Assembly (NCBI GenBank): GCA_039566865.1
Contig: CM076957.1
Span: 11,665,896 to 11,729,895 of the forward strand
Length of the DNA stretch: 64,000 bases
Origin: Aurelia coerulea
Lineage: Eukaryota; Cnidaria; Scyphozoa; Semaeostomeae; Ulmaridae
Direction of reading: 5' to 3'
Each line of letters begins with the position of its first letter. Position 1 is the stretch's first letter. The notes beneath the pieces were generated by a model that saw only the letters and a list, made by a program, of their open reading frames with translations, searched no databases and had not been told where the DNA came from. The position numbers and the translations under genes were made by a program. Below, piece by piece: positions 39,343-49,439 of this stretch.

Positions 39343-39961
39343 CAGGATGTCCCAAAAAATGTGTGCCCCATTTGCCTAAAGATTGTGAGAAAACGGCAAA
39401 AGATTCTCGCCAAACTTTTGCATGATGCTGCTCTTCAAATATTCAATTAAAGTTTGCAACCATCCCCGTAAATATCCGTTGAGAACCGATGGAGCTATGA
39501 CCTTCAGAAGATCAAATTTGCCTGATGACTGAAACCAGCGGTAGGCCATTTTGTCCATAGTCACAGTATGTTTTGTCTTACTATTTTGCAGTGATAAGTA
39601 TCTTCACGTGAAGTAAGAAATAATTTCTGTGGGGTCAGAAATAGTGGAACTCTCCGAGGATTATCGGAATTTTCACGAAAGCTATGAATTTGGAGGCTGC
39701 TGTTTCATTTTCAATCCATGCAGCTATTTATCGCTGTAAAACAGTAAAACAAAATGGCCGACCGCTTGTTTCAGTGATCAGGCAAATTTGGTCTCCTGAA
39801 GGCCATAGCTCCATTATTTCTCAACGGATCATTACGGGGATAGTTGGAAACTTTAATTGAAAATCTGAAGAGCAGCATCATGCAAACGTTTTGCGAGAAT
39901 CTTTTGCCGTTTTGTCGCAATCTTCAGACAAACGGGGCACAATTTTTTCGGGGCCCCCTTG
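39343..39961. mobile_element. 619-bp MITE, acaggatgtccc type
   Basis: Inverted arms (39343-39560 and 39745-39961) share blocks such as gcatgatgctgctcttcaa. TA at 39341-39342 and 39962-39963. The terminal bases are eroded at the right (gggccccctt). It cuts the 3' side of the decayed reverse transcriptase. Confidence 0.72.
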
Positions 39962-39963
39962 TA

Positions 39964-41640
39964 GAACATGTCATTGTTTTGAATATCGATTCTGCTACAT
40001 AAGGGCTGACTTTTCGCGAATACGAGATAAAAGTTTACTCTGGCTGACGCATTTTTGTACATATTTTCCAAATGCTGATATGGTTATCCAAATCTACACC
40101 AAGGTACTTGTATGATTTTGTCTCATGAATAGTTTGATTGTAGATGTTTATGTCCTCGTTTGGCTGTTTGGACAACTTTTGATTTGATCCATATAGCACA
40201 AATTCAGTTTTACCTTTTTTCAAGTTAATGAACAAGTTATTTTCGTAAAGCCAGTCTGCAACTTTTTGCAGTTCACTGTTAAGTAAATGTTCTACTGGGT
40301 GTCTCAGAAAAAGTACCCCCTTTTGATTGAAAATAGGAACAAAACGATTAGATATCGTTACTCTCCGAGTTCACAGCTAAATTTATCAAATGCACACACA
40401 TTGCATTTAAAAATCGTACACCAAACACCGGAGATTCAAGTTTGCAAAGTCAAGATTTACAGAGCACCCAAAACCAGAGGTTTTGAAAAAGGGCCTAGCC
40501 ATGATTTGTGTCATGGACAGTTTCTAAAGCACTTGTGAAGGTTAATTTTCAGTTGTTTTCCTTATGAAAAGAATAAAAGACGCACGGCCATGGCCCTAAT
40601 AAAACAAAGATAATAGAAATGTGGTAAAAATGATCAAGTCGTGCCACATCTCCAAACTAAGCATGCATGTGCTCCTTTTCCTTTTCCTTGATACAAAACA
40701 ATTGGGATGGAATGCAATGCAAGGACTGATTTCGCAAAAGAAGAGTTATTTCAAGAACAATTGAAGCGATTCAAGGTATAATTCCTTTCAAAAGTAAAAA
40801 CTAAAGTTTAAAGTTGAAAATAAAATGTCTATGTGATATCGAATCATGGCTAGGCTCTTTCTCAAAACTTCTGGTTTCAGGTGCACTCCAAATTTAGACC
40901 TGGCAAACTCATATCTCCGGTGTTTGGTGGACGATTTCAAAATGCAAGGTATGTGCATTTAAGTTAAAGATCGACAAATGTAGCTATGAACTCAGCAAAT
41001 CCCGAAATCCTATCATTTTGCTCCCTTGTTCGGTCAAAAGGGGGTATTTTTTTAGACACCCGGTATTTCATTTGAGTTCTTTCTTGCACAATATAAAACA
41101 GTATCGTCGGCATATGATATAATGCCAGCATCAGTGAACGAAATATGGATGTCGTTGATTATCAGCCCAAAGAGAAGGGGCCCCCGGGATGGATACTTGT
41201 GGGACACCACGAGTAACGTTTTCTTCGCATGAGCTGGTGCTATCAAATATTTCTTATTGTTTCCTATTAAAGAGATGATCACCTATTCATTGTAATTCCA
41301 CATCATCTATACCATAACTTGGCAATTTTTCCAGCAAGGTTGCATGACGTACTGTGTCGAAGTAGCCCTTTTTCAACGTTCTGTTTAAATTTTTCGGACA
41401 GTAAGGTAACTGCATGTTGCGTAGATCTCCCTGGCTAAACCCAGACTGATGTGGGCACAACAGGCCATTCGATTCAAGGTACTGGGACAGTTGATTATAA
41501 ATGATCTTCTAGATAACTTTTGATAGAGCAGGAATTACCGTGACAGGCGTATAGTTGTCCAACATTGTCGGATTGCCTGATTTGTACCCTGGGTACCAGA
41601 GCCAACAAAATACCCACATATATAAAGTTGTGATTGGTGC
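39964..41640 (-). pseudogene. Decayed LINE reverse transcriptase inside the TIR element
   Basis: Minus-strand fragments in several frames: 'ALSKVI', 'IIYNQLSQYLESNGLLCPHQSGF' (41480-41550), 'HATLLEKLPSYGIDDVELQ', 'GPLLFGLIINDIHISF' and the active site 'YADDTVLYCA' (41082-41190), then after the MITE 'LFINLKKGKTEFVLYGSNQ' and 'YKYLGVDLDNHIS' (40080-40235). Multiple stops and frameshifts. It differs from LINE families 1-3 in the window. Confidence 0.75.
40295..41063. mobile_element. 769-bp MITE splitting the reverse transcriptase fragment
   Basis: Ends ctgggtgtctcagaaaaagtacc and ggtatttttttagacacccgg, with TA at 40293-40294 and 41064-41065. Inverted arms are visible (for example tttgcaaa...ccggagat). 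The two RT halves on either side join across it. Confidence 0.82.
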
Positions 41641-41862
41641 AAATATTTCGATTCTATTTCTTCAATGAAAATGTTGCGTGCTCTCCTCCGCAGATACTTT
41701 TTCAAGGTTGAGCAAGTGGAGCAGGCCTGGCAGGCACAAGGAGAGAGAGAGATAAGGGAACTCCCTCTCCTTCGTTTTTCTCTCCTCTATCAATTCGTCT
41801 CGAAGATGCTTTGTTCTTCAACAGGAAAATGGCATTACATGAAGTTTGGATGTTAGTTTTCG

Positions 41863-41976
41863 TACAATACCGCATACCGCGCTGTGAAAGCTCGATACCG
41901 CAATACCGCAAGATTTTTCCGTCATTACCGCAATACCGCACAAAATTACCCCCAATACCGCAATACCGCAAACCCC
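41863..41976. repeat. ATACCGCA subterminal repeats, right
   Basis: Four double units in the same strand orientation as the left cluster. On the minus strand they are translated as a spurious 'CGIAV' repeat. Confidence 0.8.
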
Positions 41977-41994
41977 GAAGTACCCCTCTTTTAT

Positions 41995-42420
41995 CGCGAA
42001 AAGCGCTGCAACTTTTGATTTCAAATGCTTTTTTACCTGCGATGGCCTTAACTTCCAGGGATCATTAAATAGGAAACGTAGATCAACGATTTTTAGAATG
42101 TATTTTATTGTCGCTTTCCAATTGGACTTTTCATCTGGCTGTAGGAGCACATCATTGTAAGCTTCCTTTGCTAAGCTGCTTTCATCCATTGTTGCCAATC
42201 GGTGCCAATAGGTTACTATGCGAGTCAGTATGTTCATTGTCACAGGGATCTCGCCTAGTTCCCCGAGCACCGCCAAAGATGAACAGTTGCGCTTTACGCC
42301 AAGTATCATTTTACAAAATTTAAAGTGAATTTTTTCTATCTCGTTATCTACAGCGTATTCACTGACTGAACACTTATCTAATGCCATGCTTTTTAGCCAG
42401 GGTAGGCAAATACGGACCAA
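41995..42420 (-). pseudogene. LINE family 3, thumb region
   Basis: Reads 'EKIHFKFCKMILGVKRNCSSLAVLGELGEIP', typical of the region after the reverse transcriptase palm in many invertebrate LINEs. The frame ends by running into CGG-rich repeats of the TIR element. Confidence 0.72.
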
Positions 42421-42676
42421 AGACCAGGACTTGGACTTGAGTAATTGGAGCCCCGTTCTTAGAATTTATCACACTACTGTACATGCAGATTACAGATATA
42501 CGCCTCTGGCGATTTGCGGTACCATAGGTTTTGACTCTCTAGAGATGCCATGTGTTCTCGTTGATAGTCGTGCATTCGGCATGGTTTCTTCTATGCAGTA
42601 TAAAACAGAGTTTCATTTGAGAATTTAGTAAATTTTGCACACTCGTGCGGAGTTGTTGCAAATTAAGCCTCCCACC

Positions 42677-42829
42677 TGTTATATTCTATAGTGGCCCGTG
42701 GCCCAGCATATATATAATCAGTCAGACCGAACTCAAACACGCCTTAACTTAGGCCGGTCAACTCCTATCGCCACCCTCGTGCTCAACAACTACAACAACA
42801 ATAGTAATAATAATCATAAATCCATGACA
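42677..42829 (-). repeat. 3' LTR of the Gypsy element
   Basis: Identical to the 5' LTR. It is preceded (minus sense) by the purine tract. Confidence 0.95.
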
Positions 42830-42841
42830 TCCCCCTTCTTG
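42830..42841 (-). other. Polypurine tract
   Basis: Minus-strand aagaaggggga directly abuts the 3' LTR. Confidence 0.75.
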
Positions 42842-42886
42842 AGAATAGTGTTCTGGGAGTGTCTTAAAACAACTCAATACTCTAAA

Positions 42887-43510
42887 CTAATGTTTAAGAG
42901 TTTTGTCCATAGCGTATTGGTTTCTTAACCAAACGTCCACTTCTTGTCCTGTACTCACTGGTATCCTGGATGGAGAAGTTCTAACTTGAACCTTTTCACC
43001 CTGACATTCTGGTCTCTCTGGATTTAACATCTCATTTGATTCAGTTTCAAAATTCAAATCATGTTCTTTTATAACAACTGGAGACTCAGTTGTTTTGACA
43101 ATGTCCCGCCTGTTTCTTCTGTATGTAGTTCCTTGCTCTGTAGTGACATGATAAGATCTTGGATGCTTGTCTTTCTCTACTACTCTAGCTGGAATCCACT
43201 CTCTTTCTTTCCTCAACCTGACTGTATCTCCAACATCAAGTTCTTTCAAAGGTTTTGCATTTTTATCATGGTAGAATTTCTGTTTCTGTTGCCTTATTAT
43301 CAGTTTATTTCTTGTATCTTGACTTTGTAATCTTGGCTCTAGCAATGACTTCTTGCAGGGTAACTTTGTTCTTAATTTTCTTTGAAATAATAATTCAGCA
43401 GGTGACCCTATGTCATTATCTATTGGGGTATTTCTGTATTCTAATAAGGCTAGATAAGGATCTCTTTTGCTGTCAACTGCTTTTCTCAGTACACTTTTTA
43501 CTGTTTGCAC
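42887..43510 (-). CDS. Gypsy integrase C-terminal part
   Basis: 207 codons in the shifted frame: 'LLEYRNTP', typical of Gypsy integrase ends, a GPAELL-like 'GSPAELLF', then a charged SH3-like tail ('DVGDTVRLRKEREWIPARVV'). It overlaps the previous frame by 13 bp. Confidence 0.85.
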   Translation of the reverse strand: MQTVKSVLRKAVDSKRDPYLALLEYRNTPIDNDIGSPAELLFQRKLRTKLPCKKSLLEPRLQSQDTRNKLIIRQQKQKFYHDKNAKPLKELDVGDTVRLRKEREWIPARVVEKDKHPRSYHVTTEQGTTYRRNRRDIVKTTESPVVIKEHDLNFETESNEMLNPERPECQGEKVQVRTSPSRIPVSTGQEVDVWLRNQYAMDKTLKH

Positions 43511-44997
43511 AGCTCTTTCAACTTGCCCATTACTTGAAGCAAATTTAGGACTACTTGTATATGATCAAATTCCCATGTCTTTGAGAAATTCTCAAATTTC
43601 TTACTATTAAACTGTGGTCCATTGTCTGATATTAGTTCTTGTGGAATTCCATGTCTTGCCATGATAGATTTAAGGTGCTTTATAACTTCAGGACTTGTTG
43701 CATCATGACTTAGATGTGCTAGCTCAATATACTTTGAATAATAATCTATCACTAAAAGATATTCTTCAGATCCTAAGTGAAACAAATCAGCAGCTATTCT
43801 CTGCCATGGTAGCTCTGGGACTTGGAAAGGCACAAGAGGCTCTTTCTGCTGTTTTCTTCTATACTTGAGACATGTTGGACAGTTTTCTACCATATTCTTC
43901 ACCTCTTGTGTCATTCCTGGCCAAAATAAATTTTGTCTTGCTCTATATAAACTTTTCTGTACACCTGAATGGACTTCGTGTATGAGGTGCAGCATGCTTT
44001 GTTTAAGACTTTCAGGAACAACTATTTTTTCCCCTTTGAATAAAACTCCATCTATTTCATGAATTTCATCTCTGTAATTCCAGAAACTCCTTATTACCTT
44101 GGGAACCTGTTCTCTTAATTCTGGCCATCCATTTCTAATTGTATTGCTTAATTCTTGAAGTGTTCTGTCTGTGGCTGTAGCATCTTTAAATGCATCAAAC
44201 TTAGACTTACTGATTGGAACACTTGAAATTATGGAATGAACATGAAAGTCAATTTCATTATCTAAGATTTTATCCTCTTGGTTTCTTGTTGAGACATATG
44301 CTCTTGATAGGGCATCAGCAATTACTAATTCTTTTCCTGGCCTGTATTGAAGATCAACATCATATCTTTGAAGTCGTAAAAGGAGACGCTGAATTCTTGT
44401 TGGAGCTTGAGACAGAGGTTTCTTTATAATTGATTGCAAAGGTTTATGGTCAGACTCAATCATGGTATGTTTTCCATATATGAATTGGTTAAATCTTTCA
44501 CAACCAAATACAACAGCATACATTTCTTTCTCTATCTGTGCCCATCTCTGCTGTGACTCTGTTAATGATCTGGATGCATATGCTATAGGATTATCATCTT
44601 GTAAAAGTACAGCACCCAGTCCTGATATTGAAGCATCAACTGAAATTTTGCATGGCTTAGAAGCATCGTAAAACTTTAGAACTGGTTGGCTGGTAAGAAC
44701 TGTTTTTATTTGCTTTAAGGCTTCTTCTTGGATATCTCCCCACTGCCATACAACATTCTCTTTAAGTAAATCTCTTAATGGCTTTGTAATTGTTGCCATG
44801 CTAGGAATGTACTTTCCTAAATAATTCACCATGCCAAGCAAACGCATAACATCTTGCTTGCTTGTTGGGGTCCTAAAATTACAAATTGCTTTTATCTTTG
44901 AATAATCTGGCTTTAACCCATCTGCTGTAATCACATCCCCTATGTATTTAACTTCTGTGATTCTGAATTTCATTTTATTTTTGTTAAACTTTATCCC
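43498..44997 (-). CDS. Gypsy reverse transcriptase end, RNase H and integrase
   Basis: Same frame as the upstream ORF beyond its stop. It contains the RT connection ('YIGDVI'), RNase H ('SISGLGAVLLQ', 'YASRSL', 'ESDHKPLQ'), an integrase HHCC finger (HEVHSG...CPTC) and core residues D (AADLFH) and D (ISDNGPQFN). Near 43558 a one-base shift ends the frame just before the third catalytic residue. The first Met at 44973 is not a natural start. Confidence 0.88.
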   Translation of the reverse strand, partial: GIKFNKNKMKFRITEVKYIGDVITADGLKPDYSKIKAICNFRTPTSKQDVMRLLGMVNYLGKYIPSMATITKPLRDLLKENVVWQWGDIQEEALKQIKTVLTSQPVLKFYDASKPCKISVDASISGLGAVLLQDDNPIAYASRSLTESQQRWAQIEKEMYAVVFGCERFNQFIYGKHTMIESDHKPLQSIIKKPLSQAPTRIQRLLLRLQRYDVDLQYRPGKELVIADALSRAYVSTRNQEDKILDNEIDFHVHSIISSVPISKSKFDAFKDATATDRTLQELSNTIRNGWPELREQVPKVIRSFWNYRDEIHEIDGVLFKGEKIVVPESLKQSMLHLIHEVHSGVQKSLYRARQNLFWPGMTQEVKNMVENCPTCLKYRRKQQKEPLVPFQVPELPWQRIAADLFHLGSEEYLLVIDYYSKYIELAHLSHDATSPEVIKHLKSIMARHGIPQELISDNGPQFNSKKFENFSKTWEFDHIQVVLNLLQVMGKLKELCKQ

Positions 44998-46839
44998 TCA
45001 TTCTCTTGCACGTTGTAAAACTTTTCTCAGTGTTTCATCATGTTCCTCTATTGTTTTGCCAGTTGCTAATATGTCATCATAAATAATTTGAACTCCTTCA
45101 ATATCTTCAAATGCTTCAATCATCTTCTTCTGAAAAACTTCTGCTGCCGATAAAATTCCAAATGGCATACGCAAAAATTTATAGCGTCCAAATGGTGTGT
45201 TGAAAGTACATAAATCAGAACTTTTCTTATCAAGCTCTACTTGCCAGAATCCATCTTTGGCATCTAACGTGGAAAAATATTTTGCACCAGCTAAATTACT
45301 GGTTATTTCTTGTGCTGTAGGTACTTGATAATGTTCTCTCTTAATAGCAGTATTAAGATCTCTGGGGTCAAGACATAGTCTTAAACTTCCATCTTTCTTT
45401 TCAACTATAACCAATGAATTTACCCAGTCAGTAGGGCCTGTCACTTTTGAAATTACTCCTTTTTGCACAAGCTGTTCAAGAGTTTTTTGAAGCCTGCCTT
45501 TAAGTGCAAAAGGTACTCTTCTTGCAGGGTGAATTGTTGGTGGAACGGATTGATCAATAACTATGCGATGATCTCCTATTCTCCCTAAACCATCAAACAC
45601 ATCATTGAATTCTCTGAGCATTTCATTTTGATCATTTGATTTCATTTCTTTAGCACAACTCTGATGCTTTCCCACTGTCATTACTCTCTGTACAAGATTC
45701 AATGATTCACATGTTGGTAATCCAAGTACAGGAGGCACATCCATATCTACTACTTTGAAATTGATCACATAATATTTACTCTTGTATTCTGCAAGCAGCT
45801 CCACTTTCCCTTTAATTGGAATGTTCTCATTATTGTATGCAAACAATCTTGACCTAGATTTTACTATCACCTCTGATTCTCTGATTTCATTAAAACATTT
45901 CTGTGATATTACATTGCATTGTGCTCCTGTGTCTATCTTGAAACTGGTCATTTTCCCATTTATAGTCATGTTAGCATTCCATTGTGAAGCTTTGCCTCCA
46001 TTATTAATTGTGCCAATAAACATCTCTTCATTATCATCTGTAGAACTTTCATCAACATAATGAACTCTAGATCTATGAGCTCTTTTCCCCTTTGACTTGT
46101 TGGGCTTGTTATTTTTATCTTTGGGTTTTGATTTGCAAACTGACTTGAAATGATTAGGTTTACCACAAGCATGACAATCTTTTCCAAAAGCTGGACATTG
46201 GTTTTTTCTATGCATAGTTCCACAGTTGTAACAACTTTGCCTGGATCTATTTTGTTTCTGCACAAAATCAACCTTCTCTTCCATTACTTTGCTAGATTCA
46301 TTGAGATACTGAGCCTGGGTTTTTGAAACTTCAGATGCTCTGCAGATATCTATTGCCTTGGTAAGACTTAAATCAGGCTCACGAAGTAATCGTTCCCTTA
46401 AATAATTTGATTGTATGCCACAAACAATTCTGTCTCTTATCAAACTGTCACAAAGATCACCAAATTCACATTGTTTGGATAAACCTTTCAGCTCAGTTAT
46501 GTAAACATCAATAGATTTCGATCCTTGGACATGTGTGAAAAATTTATACCGTTCATAAGTAACATTCTTTCTGGGACTACAATAAGCTTCAAACTGCTCA
46601 CAAACTGGCTTTATTTTCTTCTTGTCGCCTTCTGCCGTGAACTGAAAAGTGTTAAATACTTCGAGAGCTTCCTCGCCGACAAGATGAAGTAATGAAGCGA
46701 CTTGTATTTCTTCTGCTTTTTCATTCAAACCTGATGCAATACTGTAAATTTCAAAACGCTGTTTGAATTTTCTCCAGTTTTCACTGAGATTCCCTGTTAA
46801 CTGCAAGCCAGTTGGAGGTTTTAATTGTGATGTAGCCAT
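44998..46839 (-). CDS. Gypsy Gag, protease and start of reverse transcriptase
   Basis: 613 codons. In order: a Gag region (about residues 1-190), two zinc knuckles (CYNCGTMHRKNQC and CHACGKPNHFKSVC, about 200-235), an aspartic protease with FKIDTGAQ (about 300), then the reverse transcriptase with 'LRLCLDPRDLN', 'FSTLDAKDGFWQVELD' and an active site reading IYDDIL where Y[V/I]DDIL is usual. It ends at a TGA (44998-45000) in the middle of the RT domain; the same frame continues on the other side, so the stop is a mutation or a misread base rather than a natural end. The start codon is at 46839, 51 bp from the LTR. Confidence 0.9.
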   Translation of the reverse strand: MATSQLKPPTGLQLTGNLSENWRKFKQRFEIYSIASGLNEKAEEIQVASLLHLVGEEALEVFNTFQFTAEGDKKKIKPVCEQFEAYCSPRKNVTYERYKFFTHVQGSKSIDVYITELKGLSKQCEFGDLCDSLIRDRIVCGIQSNYLRERLLREPDLSLTKAIDICRASEVSKTQAQYLNESSKVMEEKVDFVQKQNRSRQSCYNCGTMHRKNQCPAFGKDCHACGKPNHFKSVCKSKPKDKNNKPNKSKGKRAHRSRVHYVDESSTDDNEEMFIGTINNGGKASQWNANMTINGKMTSFKIDTGAQCNVISQKCFNEIRESEVIVKSRSRLFAYNNENIPIKGKVELLAEYKSKYYVINFKVVDMDVPPVLGLPTCESLNLVQRVMTVGKHQSCAKEMKSNDQNEMLREFNDVFDGLGRIGDHRIVIDQSVPPTIHPARRVPFALKGRLQKTLEQLVQKGVISKVTGPTDWVNSLVIVEKKDGSLRLCLDPRDLNTAIKREHYQVPTAQEITSNLAGAKYFSTLDAKDGFWQVELDKKSSDLCTFNTPFGRYKFLRMPFGILSAAEVFQKKMIEAFEDIEGVQIIYDDILATGKTIEEHDETLRKVLQRARE

Positions 46840-46877
46840 CGATCTATATGTAACTAAACTCTTCTTAGTTTAGTTTA

Positions 46878-46889
46878 CACCTGACACCA
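46878..46889 (-). other. Primer binding site
   Basis: tggtgtcaggtg starts right after the 5' LTR on the minus strand. The tggtgtca start resembles the complement of a tRNA 3' end, perhaps tRNA-Leu; the tRNA assignment is uncertain. Confidence 0.6.
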
Positions 46890-47042
46890 TGTTATATTCT
46901 ATAGTGGCCCGTGGCCCAGCATATATATAATCAGTCAGACCGAACTCAAACACGCCTTAACTTAGGCCGGTCAACTCCTATCGCCACCCTCGTGCTCAAC
47001 AACTACAACAACAATAGTAATAATAATCATAAATCCATGACA
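46890..47042 (-). repeat. 5' LTR of the Gypsy element
   Basis: 153 bp, begins TG and ends CA, and is identical base for base to 42677-42829. It contains a TATA-like ttatatatat on the minus strand. Confidence 0.95.
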
Positions 47043-47233
47043 CCACCCACCCGCCTTTTTCACATATTTCATGTTGGATCTTCTTTCTTTTGCAGATGCA
47101 TCTGGCATTTTTTCCAACATGGACGAGGGGATTAATTTTGCGGGAAAAATGCAGGTTTTCCGTCCCACCCTACCTTCGGGAGGGTGATTTGCTTTTCGGG
47201 AGATGGGCTAGTTCCCTCAAAGCCCAACTTGCC

Positions 47234-47643
47234 TAGCCTGCGTGCAGACTGTACCCAAGGAAAAGGTATAGTCTGCGCAGCGCCGCTCCCTGTTGTGTAG
47301 TGCGTGCTTCAGCATTTATTTCGCAATGGTGATAACAAAGAAAGCTTATTGTTGTAGCAGCCAATAAAATGACTTTCCCGTGACACAAGGAAGCAATCAG
47401 ATTTGAGAACGGCAATCATGTGATTAGATCTCAGGTTTCACTTTGTTCTCTAGGCAAACTTCATTAGCAACACAATACTCTGGAATTCTAACTACTCTAC
47501 TGCAGACAATAAACAGACGCCAAGGAGAAAGGGTCATTCAAATGCCATTGAAATAAATAGCTGACGCATACAGTACACGAAATTGAGCGGCGTTGCGCAG
47601 ACTATACCTTTTCCTCAGTTAGGTATTGTCTGCACGCAGGCTA
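47234..47643. mobile_element. 410-bp MITE with TIR TAGCCTGCGTGCAGAC, 8-bp duplication
   Basis: Inverted ends of about 60 bp (tagcctgcgtgcagac...). The duplication AACTTGCC is at 47226-47233 and 47644-47651. The TIR and the 8-bp duplication fit hAT. Confidence 0.87.
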
Positions 47644-47796
47644 AACTTGCCCTAATAATGACAACAAATGCAACCTTGTGTTTGTCCGATGCTTATGGGG
47701 AAAGATTCACGATAAGGTTGAATATATCTGAAGGGCAGCCAACCCCTAGCAGCGTTGGGCCCATTTATGGGAGTGTAACTTTAATATTTGTAATGT

Positions 47797-48350
47797 AGGG
47801 GAGACCGGGATCAATTGTAACACTCGTTGAAAAACCAGCCAAATCGTCTAAATAATGATTAATTTCGCACTTGAAGGTAGATGATATTGTAGTTGCATCT
47901 CTTGGAATGACATAAACCTTAGTTTCCATCATATGGAACCAATTTTTGTGAGGCTGTGATAGTTTTGAAATCAGTGGTCATGTCATGGTCCAGTGTTACA
48001 ATTGTCCCTGTAACACGGGGTAATTGAAACACATGGTTAGAGCAATTGTTACATATCTTTAAAATCATTACAGATAATTATTGCACAACTCTATTTTCCC
48101 TAAAAAAGTATAACATTAGGTAGCAGATTATTCATTGCTTCAAAAAGAACAAATTAAAAATAAGACTTTGTCATTATTTCTTTGCAAATTTTGACAAATC
48201 AGTTGAAAACAGTTCAATCGGATGAGAAAAAAACTTTTTTTTTACGATGCACATTGTTCGACCAGAATAGAAACTGAATCAAAACCAAGCCATCGGCCAG
48301 CTTACACCAAGGCAATTTTAACAGCTTGTTACAATGGCCCCTGACCTGGC
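47797..48350. mobile_element. Probable degenerate MITE, GGGGAGACCGGG...TTGTAACA ends
   Basis: The left end ggggagaccgggatcaattgtaac has a diverged inverted match at 48327-48350 (gttacaatggcccctgacctgg). Internal copies of gttacaattgtccc occur near 47995. No duplication was established. Confidence 0.45.
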
Positions 48351-48398
48351 CAGCTGTCGTTATTTCCCATGTTCACATCTCATAACATGTGGAGCTCA

Positions 48399-48423
48399 CG
48401 GGGGGGGGGGGGGGGGGGGGGGT
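48399..48423. repeat. Poly-G run
   Basis: More than 20 consecutive G. Possible quadruplex former; length may be uncertain in assemblies. Confidence 0.9.
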
Positions 48424-48479
48424 TCTTGGCTAAATTTTGGGTAGGGGTCTGCCGCGAGCACATTCGAAGTGGTACCGTG

Positions 48480-48690
48480 GGCTATAGACTAACTTTTGCA
48501 AAAATGGTACCCTTGGATAGAACAATTCTGACCATTTCCTGGACCAATTTTTACGAAAATGGTACCCTTGGCTAGACTAATTTTGATCATATTCTGGACC
48601 AATATTGTCAAATATGATAACACGAACGTTCGCTAGACCAATATTGCCAAATATGACACCCCTGGCTGGACCGTGGCTAGGCCAAAATTG
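48480..48690. repeat. Degenerate tandem repeat, period about 60 bp
   Basis: aaaatggtacccttgg.tag and ctggaccaat recur three to four times. The unit was not recognised. Confidence 0.55.
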
Positions 48691-48699
48691 CAAAAAGTA

Positions 48700-49410
48700 A
48701 ACCCTTGTATTTACATCAGTTATTAGGGTTTTAAATGAAGCAATGAGAAACTGATGTAAATAAATGATGAATACATGATCTAAATGATGGGCTTAAATTG
48801 ACATTATATTGTCGATTTTTACTCATTGATGCTTTGTGGTGCATTTTAGTAGCATTATGAAAGAAACTATCTAATAAAACTTAAATATTTCCAATACTGC
48901 TATTAGTAAGCAAATACTGCCATTTTCCTCAATTATAAAGTCATAGTGAAGTTATGGATATAATGAAGAATTAAAAAGGTAGCCTATTGTGTAGATTTTG
49001 TTCTTTTACAACAACATTGTGATAAGTTTCATCCTCATATCTGCAATATTAACGAAGTTAAGGAGGGGGGTCCAACAATCCCGGTATTAGGGTTAACCAG
49101 GGTTAACCGGGTGAAAAGAAGTGAATTTCAACCAAGGGGGCGTTTCTGGCCCCCCCCCAATAATTTTATTTGCAAGTATAGCAGCTATGACAATGAACAA
49201 AGGAGAAGGCACTGTGTTATAATTGAACAAAGGAGAATCCAAAAATAGCATCAATCAATCTATAATCACGTGGTTGGTTGCTAGGCAACCAAGCACAATG
49301 CATATTTTTGACTAAATCAAGCTATTTTCAAAAAAGTGCCTACTTTTTATAGGGATAAGAATGAAATTTTATATCCCAGTTAATTCGCGGAAGATGCTGC
49401 GAGCGTTCGT
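48700..49410. other. No gene recognised
   Basis: AT-rich sequence with a short ggttaacc-containing stretch (49080-49115) and a C run at 49151-49160. Confidence 0.5.
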
Positions 49411-49439
49411 TTATAAAGGTGTCCCACAACCTTGTTACG

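Larger units (their letters stand above)
39032..41988. mobile_element. 2957-bp TIR element with ATACCGCA subterminal repeats
   Basis: Ends gaggagtacttcgg and ccgaagtacccctc, with a 6-bp duplication TTTTAT at 39026-39031 and 41989-41994. Inside each end, aataccgcaataccgca repeats several times (39052-39123, 41863-41976), resembling transposase-binding arrays. The interior holds a decayed minus-strand reverse transcriptase and two MITEs. No transposase was seen, so the superfamily is unknown. Confidence 0.75.
38055..42430 (-). mobile_element. LINE (family 3) 3' half, split by a TIR element
   Basis: The minus-strand thumb region (42420-41995) and C-terminal region (39025-38573) are joined in frame if the TIR element 39032-41988 and one copy of its target duplication are removed. 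A T run (A tail) at 38055-38060 marks the 3' end. The element abuts the palindrome's duplication at 38046. Confidence 0.72.
42677..47042 (-). mobile_element. Complete Gypsy-type LTR retrotransposon, 4366 bp
   Basis: Identical 153-bp LTRs, 5-bp duplication CCACC (42672-42676, 47043-47047), a primer binding site, a polypurine tract and gag-pol coding. No envelope gene is present. Identity of the LTRs implies a recent insertion, yet the coding region has one in-frame stop and one frameshift. Confidence 0.95.

Noticed and set aside
41818..41990. CGIAV peptide repeat protein
   Set aside because: It is the translation of ATACCGCA subterminal DNA repeats of a transposon running into a LINE frame.
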